Source of the DNA: Acinetobacter sp. GSS19
GTDB lineage: Bacteria; Pseudomonadota; Gammaproteobacteria; Pseudomonadales; Moraxellaceae
Assembly (NCBI RefSeq): GCF_028621895.1
Contig: NZ_CP117520.1
Span: 1,984,001-2,048,000, forward strand
Direction: 5' to 3'
Length of the DNA: 64,000 bases
Of the stretch, positions 39,486 through 48,413 are shown piece by piece. The first letter of the stretch is position 1. Each line of letters starts with the position of its first letter. The notes under the pieces were generated by a model, which saw only the letters and a program-made list of their open reading frames with translations, was not told the origin of the DNA and made no database searches. A program made the translations under genes and the position numbers.

Positions 39486-40069
39486 AAAAACTATTACTTA
39501 GCACACTTTTAATGGGGTTTTTTAGCCTTCACGCCCACGCAGACTATATTCCCCAGCCGCAATCAACGTCTTCTCAAGCAGCTCGTTACTCCACCATGTC
39601 AGTCAATGACCTGATGCAGGCCGCGAAGTCTGGGCAGGCAGGTGCACAATTCTATTTGGCCACCCGTTATCAACAAGGCAGAGAAATCGCAAAAGATGAC
39701 AAACAAGCTTTTGCCTGGTTCAAATTCGCGGCTGATCAGGGCCTTTCTGCTGCGCAACTCAACGTTGGCCGTATGTATGCAGATGGGATCGGCACACAAA
39801 AAAATGAAGCACTCGCACGCAAATATTTCGAAAAAGCAGCCAGTAATGGCGATAACCGTGCCAGCTTTAACCTAGCGATGATGGAAGAACAGAAGAAAAA
39901 CTACGTGGGTGCATATCAATGGTATGAACTCTCTACCCGTGATGGCATGCTCGACACCAAAGTGATTAATCTCTCTGAAGGTAAAAAAACCGCTTTGGCT
40001 GCCAACCTAACCCAAGAGCAAATTCGTATGGCACGTGACCGTGCTGATCAATGGATTCAGGCACAATAA
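39482..40069 (+). CDS. Periplasmic Sel1-repeat protein
   Basis: 195 residues: signal peptide (about 1-20, cut near HAHA) and then at least three Sel1-like repeats of about 36 residues (from GAQFYLATRYQQG, AAQLNVGRMYADGIG, and RASFNLAMMEEQ). Such proteins fold as alpha-solenoids that bind other proteins. The four-base overlap with metW is striking because the products share no evident pathway; it may only be carried on the metXW transcript. Partner unknown. It ends with a terminator. Confidence 0.88.
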   Translation: MKKLLLSTLLMGFFSLHAHADYIPQPQSTSSQAARYSTMSVNDLMQAAKSGQAGAQFYLATRYQQGREIAKDDKQAFAWFKFAADQGLSAAQLNVGRMYADGIGTQKNEALARKYFEKAASNGDNRASFNLAMMEEQKKNYVGAYQWYELSTRDGMLDTKVINLSEGKKTALAANLTQEQIRMARDRADQWIQAQ

Positions 40070-40084
40070 AATTTTGATCTTTTT

Positions 40085-40108
40085 AAAAGGCACCTTCGGG
40101 TGCTTTTT
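40085..40108 (+). terminator. Intrinsic terminator of the metX-metW-Sel1 operon
   Basis: Stem AAAAGGCACC with GGTGCTTTTT (one G-T pair), TTCG tetraloop, T run; 15 bases past the stop. Confidence 0.88.
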
Positions 40109-40474
40109 ATTGTCCAGATTGCACCTCGCACCAAAACCAACCAGGCTGTGACGCGGTTAAAAGACTCTCTCCAAATTGAATCAACAGATCAACTCGATGA
40201 CTGCATTCTTACTATAAGCCAAATATACAACCGTTTTATTCTCTTCACTGCTCTACGCTCGACGTTTTCCACACTCAAAATCATGACTTTGTGTCCCCAT
40301 TTTGAATACCGACTAAAGAATTAATGAATGTAAAGTTTACCTGCCTCAACTTCCAGTCGAGCTTTCAGCTCCCTCTTTTAGACTGATCATACCACCCTTG
40401 TATTTATGCCCTCATTGCATGGATAAATCCGCTAAAATAGTGGCCATTCTTTTTTTCAGATCACGGGCGAAATA
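40109..40474. other. 366-base intergenic region before rdgB
   Basis: No supported gene; a 74-codon plus-strand frame starting at 40100 overlaps the terminator, has no ribosome-binding site and no recognisable content. A TAAAAT box near 40434 (CTAAAATAGTGG) could be the rdgB -10 without a clear -35. I see nothing else. Confidence 0.45.
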
Positions 40475-41104
40475 ATGTTTGCACACGATTGGTTATCTCA
40501 AGGTACGCTGGTTCTGGCCAGCAATAACAAAGGCAAAATCGCTGAATTTGAAAAACTATTCGAGCAGTTGGCCCTACCGGTGACAGTGGTGCCACAAGGT
40601 CAACTGAATATTGAAGATGCCGTGGAAGATGGTCTGAGCTTTGTGGAAAATGCCATTATTAAAGCCCGCCATGCTTCCCGTATTTCCAGAAAACCGGCCA
40701 TTGCCGATGATTCGGGCATTTGTGTGCCGGTTTTGGGCGGTGCACCAGGGATTTATTCGGCACGCTATGCTGGAGAGCATGGCAATGATGTGGCTAACAA
40801 TGAGAAATTGCTGCAAGACCTGAAACCTTTCCGCCAGGAAGGCAAAATGATTGAAGGCATGTTTGTCTGTGTCTTGGCGCTGGTACAACACGCGGAAGAC
40901 CCATTACCGCAAGTATTCCAAGGAATTTGGCAAGGTGAAATTCTTGAAGCCCCACGCGGTGAAAATGGTTTCGGTTATGATCCGTTATTCTGGCTGCCTG
41001 AACTGGGGATTTCCAGCGCGGAAATGTCAAAACAGGATAAAAACCAGATCAGCCACCGTGGCCAGGCCATGCAGAAATTCCGTGCCAGCCTACTGCAAGA
41101 GTAA
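40475..41104 (+). CDS. rdgB: XTP/dITP diphosphatase (non-canonical purine NTP pyrophosphatase)
   Basis: Ham1/RdgB enzyme that removes XTP, dITP and dHAPTP from the nucleotide pool. 209 residues. The N-terminal motif (ASNNKGKIAEFE, residues 10-21) binds the phosphates; the DDSGICVPVLGGAPGIYSARYAG block holds the metal-binding acidic residues; GYDPLFWLPE and SHRGQAM near the end bind the base. Intact and of normal length. Its downstream gene is on the opposite strand with a hairpin in between. Confidence 0.96.
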   Translation: MFAHDWLSQGTLVLASNNKGKIAEFEKLFEQLALPVTVVPQGQLNIEDAVEDGLSFVENAIIKARHASRISRKPAIADDSGICVPVLGGAPGIYSARYAGEHGNDVANNEKLLQDLKPFRQEGKMIEGMFVCVLALVQHAEDPLPQVFQGIWQGEILEAPRGENGFGYDPLFWLPELGISSAEMSKQDKNQISHRGQAMQKFRASLLQE

Positions 41105-41120
41105 TTTCTTGTCAGGCAAT

Positions 41121-41146
41121 CTGATGTCATGCACACATGGCATCAG
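41121..41146. terminator. Hairpin between rdgB and the AEC gene
   Basis: Eleven-base stem with one G-T pair (41121-41131 with 41136-41146), loop CACA, between two convergent genes and overlapping the AEC stop codon. No T run on either side, so termination is only a guess. Confidence 0.4.
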
Positions 41147-42015
41147 CGCAAAATATGCAGTACGACCGCATATAGCAGCACAATTACACAGCTCACCATC
41201 GTTCCTGCTGCAATATAGGCAGCAGAACGTCCCGTCCCCTGATAATGGGTTTCTAATGCCACAATATTAGCCGCCGGGGGCAGGCAAAATAACAAAAATA
41301 TTACCCCGATAAACGGCCGCAACGCTGCAAATGCCAGATAGGTAACGCCACACAATACAGCACCACAGAGCAGCTTTATCCCGGCTACCTGACTGCTGTG
41401 CAGAACATCGTCCCAAGCGACCTTGGTGTGCCTGAGCCACATCCCCAACACGCACATTCCGGCAAAACTCATAGCCCACTTGCAGAAAAAATATACCCAC
41501 TGCAACAGATGCGGATCCTGCACATGTTGCAGCCCAGATAGGCGTGCCAGCCCAGCCACAGCAAGGGCAATCATTGGCGGAGATCGCAGCACTTTAACTG
41601 CAATCGCCGTCCAGGGTTGAGGGGTGGAGCAGACTGCAGTGACCGCCCAGATATTGCCGAAAATGGAGCCCCCGATATAAAGAGCAACCATGGCGGCACT
41701 GATCTCTGGTCCGAACAGTGCAATTGCAAACGGAAATCCCAGCCAGGCAAGATTGACATAACTAAAGCACAAGGCTCTGAGGCGATCATGACTAAAATAG
41801 AAAAACAGTGCATAGAGCACGAGTGCCGAGCCAAAACTGAATAGCATCAGCCCCAGACTGCCCGGCTGGTAAAACACCATATTGTAAATAATGACCACAG
41901 GGATCAAACAGCATGCCAACAGGCTCGCCAGTATCGGCTTGAGCCTGTTACTCCAGTCCTGTGCAGCCAGCAACCAGCCACAACAAAAAGCCACCAGGGC
42001 AACTAGCATCGCCAC
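41143..42015 (-). CDS. AEC-family (auxin efflux carrier-like) permease
   Basis: 290-residue inner-membrane protein with about nine to ten hydrophobic segments, of the AEC family (MdcF/YfdV-like). Visible family signatures include the central NLAWLGFPFAIALFG, ALYIGGSIFGN, and, near the C-terminus, CLPPAANIVALETHY. The substrate is unknown; some members move dicarboxylates such as malonate. The likely start is a GTG at 42015, nine bases after a GAGGGG; an ATG two codons later is the alternative. It is divergent from tatA, with about 150 bases between. Confidence 0.85.
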   Translation of the reverse strand: MAMLVALVAFCCGWLLAAQDWSNRLKPILASLLACCLIPVVIIYNMVFYQPGSLGLMLFSFGSALVLYALFFYFSHDRLRALCFSYVNLAWLGFPFAIALFGPEISAAMVALYIGGSIFGNIWAVTAVCSTPQPWTAIAVKVLRSPPMIALAVAGLARLSGLQHVQDPHLLQWVYFFCKWAMSFAGMCVLGMWLRHTKVAWDDVLHSSQVAGIKLLCGAVLCGVTYLAFAALRPFIGVIFLLFCLPPAANIVALETHYQGTGRSAAYIAAGTMVSCVIVLLYAVVLHILR

Positions 42016-42167
42016 AATCTTGTCCCCCTCATTTCTCTGCGGCTATGCTACCACTTTCTTGGCAGGCGATTGCTTCTCTTGAGCTGTCTTGAAATTGCAA
42101 CCGGAATGTCACTGATCTGTCATTTCAGCCTGTTCAGATAGCAGCTAAAACTTCGGGAGAAAGCGTG

Positions 42168-42386
42168 ATGGCAGGCTTGTCGATTTGGCATGTACTGATT
42201 TTTGCCATTGTGGTGATTTTATTGTTTGGCACGTCAAAATTAAAAAACTTAGGTAAAGATGTGGGTGGTGCAGTAAAAGATTTCAAAAAATCCATCCGTG
42301 AAGAGGAAGACCGTTCGAACACAACAGCTGAACCGTCCTCTGCCGCGACTACTACTAAAGCCTCTGAAAATTCAGTGAAAGGTTAA
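42168..42386 (+). CDS. tatA: Sec-independent protein translocase subunit TatA
   Basis: Pore-forming subunit of the twin-arginine translocase. About 72 residues: a single N-terminal membrane helix ([21 protein letters not shown]), then the amphipathic helix ([17 protein letters not shown]) and an acidic/Ser-Thr tail. The ATG at 42168 has GGGAGA seven bases upstream; a GTG one codon earlier is less likely. First gene of a compact tatABC operon, 13 bases before tatB. Confidence 0.95.
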   Translation: MAGLSIWHVLIFAIVVILLFGTSKLKNLGKDVGGAVKDFKKSIREEEDRSNTTAEPSSAATTTKASENSVKG

Positions 42387-42399
42387 TAGGCTACAACAC

Positions 42400-42828
42400 A
42401 TGTTCAATGTGGGAATGACTGAAATTTTCTGTTTTTCTGTGATTGCCTTGGTGATTTTAGGCCCAGAACAATTGCCTGAGGCAGCGCGTTTTATTGCCAA
42501 ATGGTATGGCAAATTCAAACGAGCCATCACCACGATCCAGCAGGAAATTGATCAGGAACTCAAACTGTCCGAGTTCCGTGAAGAAATCCAACAAGAAATC
42601 CAACGCTTAACGGAACTAGAACGACGTCTGCAACAGCAACTGGATAAACAGCATTTGTTTGGGGAAACAAGTTGCAGGGAGCCACAAAGCCGACAAACAA
42701 GGCCACACGCCGCGCTATATCTCTACACGGCAAAACGACATATACCACCTTTCCTAAAGCCTTGTGCGAGCAGCATGATTACTTGCCCTCCTGACAATAT
42801 CTCCCCTCACTTCAAGATTGCCGTATGA
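42400..42828 (+). CDS. tatB: Sec-independent protein translocase subunit TatB
   Basis: Substrate-receptor partner of TatC. 142 residues: an N-terminal membrane helix with the TatB glutamate and the LGPEQLPEAAR motif, then an amphipathic and long charged coiled-coil helix (about residues 40-85, EEIQQEIQRLTELERRLQQQ). The last 55 residues are basic and contain three or four cysteines (TSCREPQS, PCASSM) and look unlike the rest; I see no sign of a frameshift, and the four-base overlap with tatC (ATGA) is kept, so the tail is probably real. Confidence 0.9.
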   Translation: MFNVGMTEIFCFSVIALVILGPEQLPEAARFIAKWYGKFKRAITTIQQEIDQELKLSEFREEIQQEIQRLTELERRLQQQLDKQHLFGETSCREPQSRQTRPHAALYLYTAKRHIPPFLKPCASSMITCPPDNISPHFKIAV

Positions 42829-43613
42829 GCCCAATATCCCCATCTTCATCATCTTCCGACACTGAAACGCTGACCCAAATGCCAGTGATGCAGCATGTGA
42901 TGGTGCTCCGGCAGCATCTGATCAAAATGTTAGGGCTCACTCTGTTACTGTTTTTCTGTCTGTTGCCTTTTCGCAATGCGATTTATCAGGGACTCTCGGC
43001 GCCCTTACGTCTGCAGTTGCCACAAAGCTCCTCGATGATTGCCACCGATGTCACCGCGACCTTTATGGCACCGTTCAAGCTCAACCTGTTTGTGGCCGTG
43101 GTACTGGCCATGCCGTTTATCCTGTATCAGTTGTGGTGTTTTATCCGCCCCGCCCTGTATCAAAAAGAACGCCGTATGGCCTTGCCCTTGCTAGGTGCCA
43201 GCATCCTGCTGTTCTATGCCGGGATTGCATTTGCCTATTTCATTACCTTACCGGCCATTCTGCATTTTTTTGTCAGTGTTTCTCCGGAAACCGTGGCACC
43301 GATGACTGACATCAACAGCTATCTGAGTTTTTGCCTGAAGCTGTTCATGCTCTTTGGGCTGACCTTCGAAATTCCACTGGTCACGTTGCTACTGATTCTG
43401 ATGGGCATCGTCAGTACACAAAGTCTGGTCAAAAAACGTCGTTTTATTATCGTCGGCTGTTTTTTCATTGCCATGTTTGTGACGCCACCCGATGCATTGT
43501 CGATGATTATGCTGGCCGTTCCGATGTGCCTGCTGTTTGAACTCGGCTTATGGCTGGGCAAATTGTTGGAAGCCTCACGTTCGGGCCAAGATGAATCCAT
43601 TCCTTCGGAATGA
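42825..43613 (+). CDS. tatC: Sec-independent protein translocase subunit TatC
   Basis: Six-helix core of the Tat receptor that recognises the twin-arginine signal. 262 residues. The N-terminal cytoplasmic segment (MQHVMVLRQHLIK) precedes helix 1, and the conserved first periplasmic loop and helices follow (KLNLFVAVVLAMPFILYQLWCFIRPALYQKERR split across membrane turns). TatC's F-E motif is represented in FGLTFEIPLVTL. Last gene of tatABC. The next gene downstream carries a Tat signal peptide. Confidence 0.97.
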   Translation: MSPISPSSSSSDTETLTQMPVMQHVMVLRQHLIKMLGLTLLLFFCLLPFRNAIYQGLSAPLRLQLPQSSSMIATDVTATFMAPFKLNLFVAVVLAMPFILYQLWCFIRPALYQKERRMALPLLGASILLFYAGIAFAYFITLPAILHFFVSVSPETVAPMTDINSYLSFCLKLFMLFGLTFEIPLVTLLLILMGIVSTQSLVKKRRFIIVGCFFIAMFVTPPDALSMIMLAVPMCLLFELGLWLGKLLEASRSGQDESIPSE

Positions 43614-43739
43614 GAAGAACTGATCAAGGTGGCAACACACGACTCCCCCAAGTGACAAATCAAACAAAAAAACATGGACTGCCAAAAGAATGATCACGTC
43701 CCATCCCGATAACGAACAACATTTTGAATGGATCTGAAA

Positions 43740-45680
43740 ATGACAATGACTTCCCCTTCTGCTAGCCGCCGCGATGTGCTGAAATGGTTAATCGGTTTAC
43801 CCTTTTTGCCTTTAGGTGCGATGACAAGCGGCTGTGCACACAATCCTGCACTCAGCACGGTACAGAACTCTGGAATGCGGCTCAAACAGGCCACCTTCAG
43901 CGCGATGCAGGCACCCATCCATGTTGCCGAGATGGCCAAAACACAGGTGAACTCGCGTCTGAAAATTACCTGGGAAGACAATAGCAGCGACGACTATCAA
44001 CTCGGCTATCATGAATTGCTGCGCACAGGCACCCTAGTCGAGCATTTAGATGGCGGAAAAATTGTGGCGGGTGGTTATTTTGACGCACAAGGCCAACCTA
44101 TTCTGGATGATACACGCCAGTATTTCTCGGATTGTCCGGATGGTTCTTCACTGATTGCACTGCAAAATGCGCAAGTCCCAGGCGTCAAACATCCGGTCTT
44201 TTTTGTGGTGCAGTTTGAATACACGTCAAAAAGTCTGAATGGTGAGGATCCATACGGCATTTTGCCCTCTCCGATTGCCATTTTGACGCTGGACCAAGAT
44301 CCGCAAACGGGCAAGCTCGAATTCAAGAAATACTTCAATGTCGATACGGCTCCGGTACATGGCTTATGGATTACCTGTGGTGCCAGCCTGTCTCCTTGGA
44401 ATACACATCTTTCCAGCGAGGAATATGAACCGGATGCCTTTGATCAGGGCTTGGGCCAGTCCTTGAAAACTCTACGGGGATTTGGCCAGAAGTTCTTTGC
44501 CGATGCCCACAAAGCCAAGGCCTATAACTATGGTCATTTGCCAGAAGTGGTTGTTCATCCCGATGGCCATGCCAGCATTCAAAAACATTTCTGTCTGGGC
44601 CGCATTTCCCATGAACTGGTTCAAGTCATGCCGGATCAGCGTACGGTGCTCATGGGGGATGACTATACCAATGGCGGGCTGTTTATGTTTATTGCCGACC
44701 GGGAACGAGACCTGTCTGCCGGTACGCTGTATGTGGCGAAATACACCCAAGTGTTGAATGAACACTCGACAGCTCGCCTGCGCTGGATTGAACTGGGTCA
44801 TGCCCGCAGCCATGACATTGAAACGCTGGTGAATCAGGACAATATTCAACCGTGGGACATCATGGAAAGTTATCTGGATACGGATCCGGGCAAACCGGCC
44901 GATCTGACAAGTTATATACCGATTGTGCTCAACAAGAAAAAGGCCTGGGTCAAACTCAAACCGGGGCAAGAAAAAGCGGCTGCCTTTCTGGAAACCCACC
45001 GCTATGCAACAATGCGTGGTGGCAGCTTGGGTTTTACCAAAATGGAAGGCACGACGGTCAACATCCGGGATAAAGTTGCTTACTCGGCACTCGCCAACAT
45101 TCAGGACTGTATGGTGCAAGGCGACCCTTCCTGGCAGAAAGAACTGAACATTTCATTTAGCCGCCCGATCAAGGCCGGAGGCATTCTGGCACATGATCTG
45201 GCAGGAGGACAACGGACTACGGATAATCAACCGATTCACAGTGAATGGGTGCCCTACCAGTCCAAAGTCCTGCTGTTAGGTGAAGACATCGGCAAAGATG
45301 CACTAGGCAACACCGCCCATCCGGATAAGATCGCCAGTCCTGATAACCTGAAATTTTCGGAAACACTGCGCACCCTGTTTATTGGTGAAGACAGTGGCCA
45401 GCACACCAACAATTTTCTCTGGGCTTATCAGGTCGATACCGGTTCCCTGACACGCATTCTCTCGACCCCGGCAGGTGCGGAGTCGACCGGTTTACACGCG
45501 GTTGATTCCATCCATGGCTGGACTTACATCATGAGCAATTTCCAGCACCCGGGTGACAATGACAAGCTGCCTGCGGAGTTAAAAGCCCAGGTCTTGGCCA
45601 ACTATAATCAAGGCTATAGTGCCAGTGTCGGCTATTTGACCGCTGACCGGATCATGCCTTCAGTTGAAAAGAAAAACTAA
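43740..45680 (+). CDS. PhoX-family (DUF839) phosphatase with Tat signal
   Basis: About 646 residues. The N-terminus is a clear twin-arginine signal (SASRRDVLKWLIGLPF, Arg10-Arg11) followed by a hydrophobic stretch and a Cys that might be a lipobox variant (TSGC). The body shows DUF839/PhoX features: calcium/iron-binding acidic motifs such as TWEDNSSDDYQLG, VVHPDGHASIQ, GRISHELVQ and the late GEDIGKDALGN. PhoX is a Ca/Fe-dependent alkaline phosphatase exported folded by Tat. The gene starts 126 bases after tatC on the same strand, so a transport-and-cargo unit is inferred. ATG at 43728 is an alternative start with no Shine-Dalgarno; 43740 has GGA seven bases upstream. Confidence 0.88.
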   Translation: MTMTSPSASRRDVLKWLIGLPFLPLGAMTSGCAHNPALSTVQNSGMRLKQATFSAMQAPIHVAEMAKTQVNSRLKITWEDNSSDDYQLGYHELLRTGTLVEHLDGGKIVAGGYFDAQGQPILDDTRQYFSDCPDGSSLIALQNAQVPGVKHPVFFVVQFEYTSKSLNGEDPYGILPSPIAILTLDQDPQTGKLEFKKYFNVDTAPVHGLWITCGASLSPWNTHLSSEEYEPDAFDQGLGQSLKTLRGFGQKFFADAHKAKAYNYGHLPEVVVHPDGHASIQKHFCLGRISHELVQVMPDQRTVLMGDDYTNGGLFMFIADRERDLSAGTLYVAKYTQVLNEHSTARLRWIELGHARSHDIETLVNQDNIQPWDIMESYLDTDPGKPADLTSYIPIVLNKKKAWVKLKPGQEKAAAFLETHRYATMRGGSLGFTKMEGTTVNIRDKVAYSALANIQDCMVQGDPSWQKELNISFSRPIKAGGILAHDLAGGQRTTDNQPIHSEWVPYQSKVLLLGEDIGKDALGNTAHPDKIASPDNLKFSETLRTLFIGEDSGQHTNNFLWAYQVDTGSLTRILSTPAGAESTGLHAVDSIHGWTYIMSNFQHPGDNDKLPAELKAQVLANYNQGYSASVGYLTADRIMPSVEKKN

Positions 45681-45724
45681 CCTTTTTCAGGCAAATGCCG
45701 GTGTCCGCATCGGCATGGTGCTAT

Positions 45725-46504
45725 TTACTGCAAAGTAATCTGTTGCTGCCGGATCATGCCATGCTGCTCGCCCTGTTGAGCTTTTTCCAGCCAGATCCAT
45801 TGCTGCGGTGTCATCCGTAAAAAGTTGGAGCAGCGCGTACCATAATCCGCACTCTGAATAAACGTGGAAGACAGCAACTGTTCTTTTTCAAGACTCAAAC
45901 CGGTATGGGGTAATTGTTGCAAGGGGACTTTGCGTTCATCTTCCAGCAGATCCCAAACTGCAGCCTGCAGTTCGCTTTCCGCCAACTGAGGTAACTGCAA
46001 CATCGGTAAAAACTCCTGAGTAAAGCGTTTACGCAAATGCTGGGTTTTCACCCAAGGTTCCTGCAGCAAACCATTGGAAATGACATACACGCCATTGGCC
46101 AAGACCTGCGGTGCTTCACCACGGTTGCTCATATACACGGCGTGTTGCCGGTCACCCATGATCAGGTTAAAGCCGGCGTAATTTCGCTGCTGTTTTGCCA
46201 GTTGTTGTGCAAAGCGAATCGGAGCTTGCTTTGATTCTAAAAAAGCCTGCACCAGATGACCCCGCGAGGTGGGATACTGTTGCTGATCTGTGCCATCACG
46301 GAAATTGGTAATCACCGCCCAGCGCCCTGTTGCCGTCACGCCCATCCACGTGCCACCAGACTGCAAATCCTGACCCGCCACAATCGGACTGTCCGGCCAA
46401 GGATGTAAGGGAGCTGTGGGGCGTTGATAGAATTCATCACGATTGGAAATCAGGCATAACGGAACCTGCTCTAATACCTGCCAGGCCAGCGCGACAATAC
46501 ACAT
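45725..46504 (-). CDS. NRDE-family protein (TANGO2-like)
   Basis: 259 residues beginning MCIVALAWQ, with the signature NRDEFYQRPTAPL near residues 21-33 that names the NRDE/TANGO2 family. A second block (GGTWMGVTATGRWAVITNFRD) and SRGHLV are typical. The Cys2 at the N-terminus is compatible with an Ntn-like fold, but activity is not known; related eukaryotic TANGO2 affects haem and membrane handling. It converges with the PhoX gene, 44 bases from its stop, and is divergent from lgt, about 90 bases from it. Confidence 0.9.
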   Translation of the reverse strand: MCIVALAWQVLEQVPLCLISNRDEFYQRPTAPLHPWPDSPIVAGQDLQSGGTWMGVTATGRWAVITNFRDGTDQQQYPTSRGHLVQAFLESKQAPIRFAQQLAKQQRNYAGFNLIMGDRQHAVYMSNRGEAPQVLANGVYVISNGLLQEPWVKTQHLRKRFTQEFLPMLQLPQLAESELQAAVWDLLEDERKVPLQQLPHTGLSLEKEQLLSSTFIQSADYGTRCSNFLRMTPQQWIWLEKAQQGEQHGMIRQQQITLQ

Positions 46505-46596
46505 AAAGCACTCTCTTGATCTTTACACATTGAATGTACAACATTTTTCATGGCATTCCGCTAAAATCTGTACAAAACATATGACGAGGAGCAGGA

Positions 46597-47406
46597 ATGC
46601 TGACCTATCCCCACATCGACCCTGTCGCGATCTCACTCGGTCCGTTAAACGTCCACTGGTACGGGCTGATGTATTTACTGGCGTTCCTTTTTGCCTGGGG
46701 ACTCGCTACCTACCGTGCCAAGCAGCGCACCGGGTGGAATGCCGACATGGTCTCTGATCTGATCTTTTATGGTGCTTTAGGCGTAGTCGTTGGTGGCCGG
46801 GTCGGCTACGTTTTTTTCTACGGTTTCGAGCAATTCCTGGCTAATCCACTTTGGCTGTTTCAGGTTTGGACCGGTGGCATGAGTTTCCACGGCGGTTTCA
46901 TCGGGGTCATGCTGGCGATGCTGCTGTGGTGCCGTAAATATCAGAAAACCTGGTTCCAGACCCTGGACTTTATTGCCCCGTGCGTACCCACCGGTCTGAT
47001 GTTTGGCCGCATTGGCAATTTTATTGGTGGTGAATTATGGGGCCGTCCGGTGACCAATCCAGATTATCCTTTTGCCATGGTCTTTCCGCATGTCGACAAT
47101 CTGGCACGTCATCCGTCACAGCTTTATCAGGCACTCGGCGAAGGGTTGATCCTGTTTATCGTGCTCTGGTGGTTTAGCTCCAAGCCACGTCCACGTATGG
47201 CCGTTTCAGCGCTGTTCCTGATCGGTTACGGGATTGCCCGTTTTGTAGTGGAATTCTTCCGCGAACCGGACAATGGTCAGCTGTTTATTGCCTGGATGAG
47301 TAAGGGGCAGTTCCTGACTTTGCCAATGATTCTGATCGGCATCTGGATGATGTGGTACGCTTACCAGAAGAAAGTTTATGATTGGGGACCAACGGCATCC
47401 CGTTAA
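46597..47406 (+). CDS. lgt: Prolipoprotein diacylglyceryl transferase
   Basis: Inner-membrane enzyme that transfers diacylglycerol to the lipobox Cys of lipoprotein precursors. 269 residues with seven membrane segments. Signatures are intact: the [10 protein letters not shown] start, FHGGFIGVM, and [16 protein letters not shown] near residue 145, plus [12 protein letters not shown]. The three predicted lipoproteins in the window (10412, 11436, 49997) would be its substrates. GAGGAGCAGGA precedes the ATG. It is followed by a strong terminator. Confidence 0.97.
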   Translation: MLTYPHIDPVAISLGPLNVHWYGLMYLLAFLFAWGLATYRAKQRTGWNADMVSDLIFYGALGVVVGGRVGYVFFYGFEQFLANPLWLFQVWTGGMSFHGGFIGVMLAMLLWCRKYQKTWFQTLDFIAPCVPTGLMFGRIGNFIGGELWGRPVTNPDYPFAMVFPHVDNLARHPSQLYQALGEGLILFIVLWWFSSKPRPRMAVSALFLIGYGIARFVVEFFREPDNGQLFIAWMSKGQFLTLPMILIGIWMMWYAYQKKVYDWGPTASR

Positions 47407-47410
47407 TTTG

Positions 47411-47436
47411 AAGAGGAGCCTCGGCTCCTCTTTTTT
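47411..47436 (+). terminator. Intrinsic terminator of lgt
   Basis: Nine-base perfect stem (47411-47419 with 47424-47432), CTCG loop, T run; five bases past the lgt stop. Confidence 0.92.
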
Positions 47437-47478
47437 ATGCTAAAGTCTTTCTATTCTTGGCCATCAGACCGACCTCCC

Positions 47479-47874
47479 ATGCTCGAATTTTGGTTTTCGC
47501 CCCAAATCTCAACATTCAAAAAGCTGTTGATTGCTACTGGCATTTTACTGCTGAGTATTGTGCTGTATCTGCGCTTTCCCATCGCACCGGTCACAGTCCT
47601 GATGTTTTTGGCCACCGGCCTGCTTTTTGTCATCTGCCGCTTTATCAAAGTGCAATTTACCCAACATCAACCGTTGGGGCTACTGGCACGTCTACTCACC
47701 TGGATTCCACTGGCGGCGCTATTTGCCGTGATTTTTAGCCAGCAGCAACAACGCGACCTGCTGCTTTTTGGCATTCAGGGTGTCGGCTTTATGGCACTGG
47801 GTATTTTTCTGTTTTCTCCCCAATATCTGTTTCTGCCAGCGAGAGACTCTTCCTCCGATTCAGAATCGAAGTAA
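47479..47874 (+). CDS. Hypothetical membrane protein
   Basis: About 131 residues with four hydrophobic segments (roughly 12-32, 35-55, 68-90, 95-118) and an acidic, Ser-rich tail (RDSSSDSESK). I do not recognise the family. The frame opens at 47437 right after the lgt terminator; that start would lie within the T run, so the ATG at 47479 is more likely, though neither has a Shine-Dalgarno sequence. The next gene follows by five bases, so the two are probably cotranscribed. Confidence 0.65.
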   Translation: MLEFWFSPQISTFKKLLIATGILLLSIVLYLRFPIAPVTVLMFLATGLLFVICRFIKVQFTQHQPLGLLARLLTWIPLAALFAVIFSQQQQRDLLLFGIQGVGFMALGIFLFSPQYLFLPARDSSSDSESK

Positions 47875-47879
47875 CGGTT

Positions 47880-48251
47880 ATGCTGCATTTTTGGTATTCA
47901 GAACGCTGTACACGACCAATTAAGCTGTTGATCTGTATTGTCACTGTTGCGGTGACCTTATATTTTTCAGAAATGACCAAACTTTCAACCAGTTTGACTT
48001 TGCTGAGTCTTCTGTTAGGCATGGTGATCCACGGGCTTTATTCGCTCTTGCTGAAGCTTCCACAACCAAATAGCGCCTGGTCACAAAGTTTTAAAATTTT
48101 ACTCGATCTGACCTTTTTGATGGGGTGGGCAGTGCTATTGCTACAGTTACCGACTGAACAGCAACTGGCTCAAGCCGTACAATTATTTGGCTTTAGTTTG
48201 ACTGGTTTTTATATCGTGTCAATCTATGCAAATCGCACCCCTCGGTACTAA
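47880..48251 (+). CDS. Hypothetical membrane protein
   Basis: 123 residues with a basic N-terminus (RCTRPIK) and four hydrophobic segments. It begins five bases after the preceding membrane gene, so the pair is probably one transcript. Size and layout are similar to its partner, although sequence identity is not obvious by eye. Family unknown. It lies about 160 bases before thyA. Confidence 0.65.
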   Translation: MLHFWYSERCTRPIKLLICIVTVAVTLYFSEMTKLSTSLTLLSLLLGMVIHGLYSLLLKLPQPNSAWSQSFKILLDLTFLMGWAVLLLQLPTEQQLAQAVQLFGFSLTGFYIVSIYANRTPRY

Positions 48252-48346
48252 AACCTTCCCGACCGGCTTTATCTTGCGATTCATATTTTCTTTCCGCAGA
48301 CAAGACGAAACGGGTATGATACAAAGCAATTTAAAGATTTAAATAC

Positions 48347-48403
48347 AGCGCTCACCTAGGAACTTTTTCAGCTCCCTTCAAGTGGAAAAAACCAATGAGC
48401 GCT
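48347..48403 (+). promoter_or_regulatory. Structured leader of thyA
   Basis: AGCGCTCA at 48347-48354 pairs perfectly with TGAGCGCT at 48396-48403, and an inner TTTTTC pairs with GAAAAA, giving a long hairpin that ends two bases before a weak AGGATT ribosome-binding site of thyA. AGCGCTCA is also repeated directly at 48398-48405. The structure could modulate translation, but it could also be incidental. Confidence 0.4.
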
Positions 48404-48413
48404 CAGGATTGTT

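Noticed and set aside
40100..40324. 74-codon plus-strand ORF before rdgB
   Set aside because: Starts inside a terminator, no ribosome-binding site and no similarity that I can name.
42595..42828. Possible frameshift in the tatB tail
   Set aside because: The tail composition is odd, but the ATGA overlap with tatC is kept and no other frame gives a better TatB end.
44472..45119. 215-codon minus-strand ORF opposite the PhoX-like gene
   Set aside because: Inside a well-supported gene with a Tat signal; no motif of its own.
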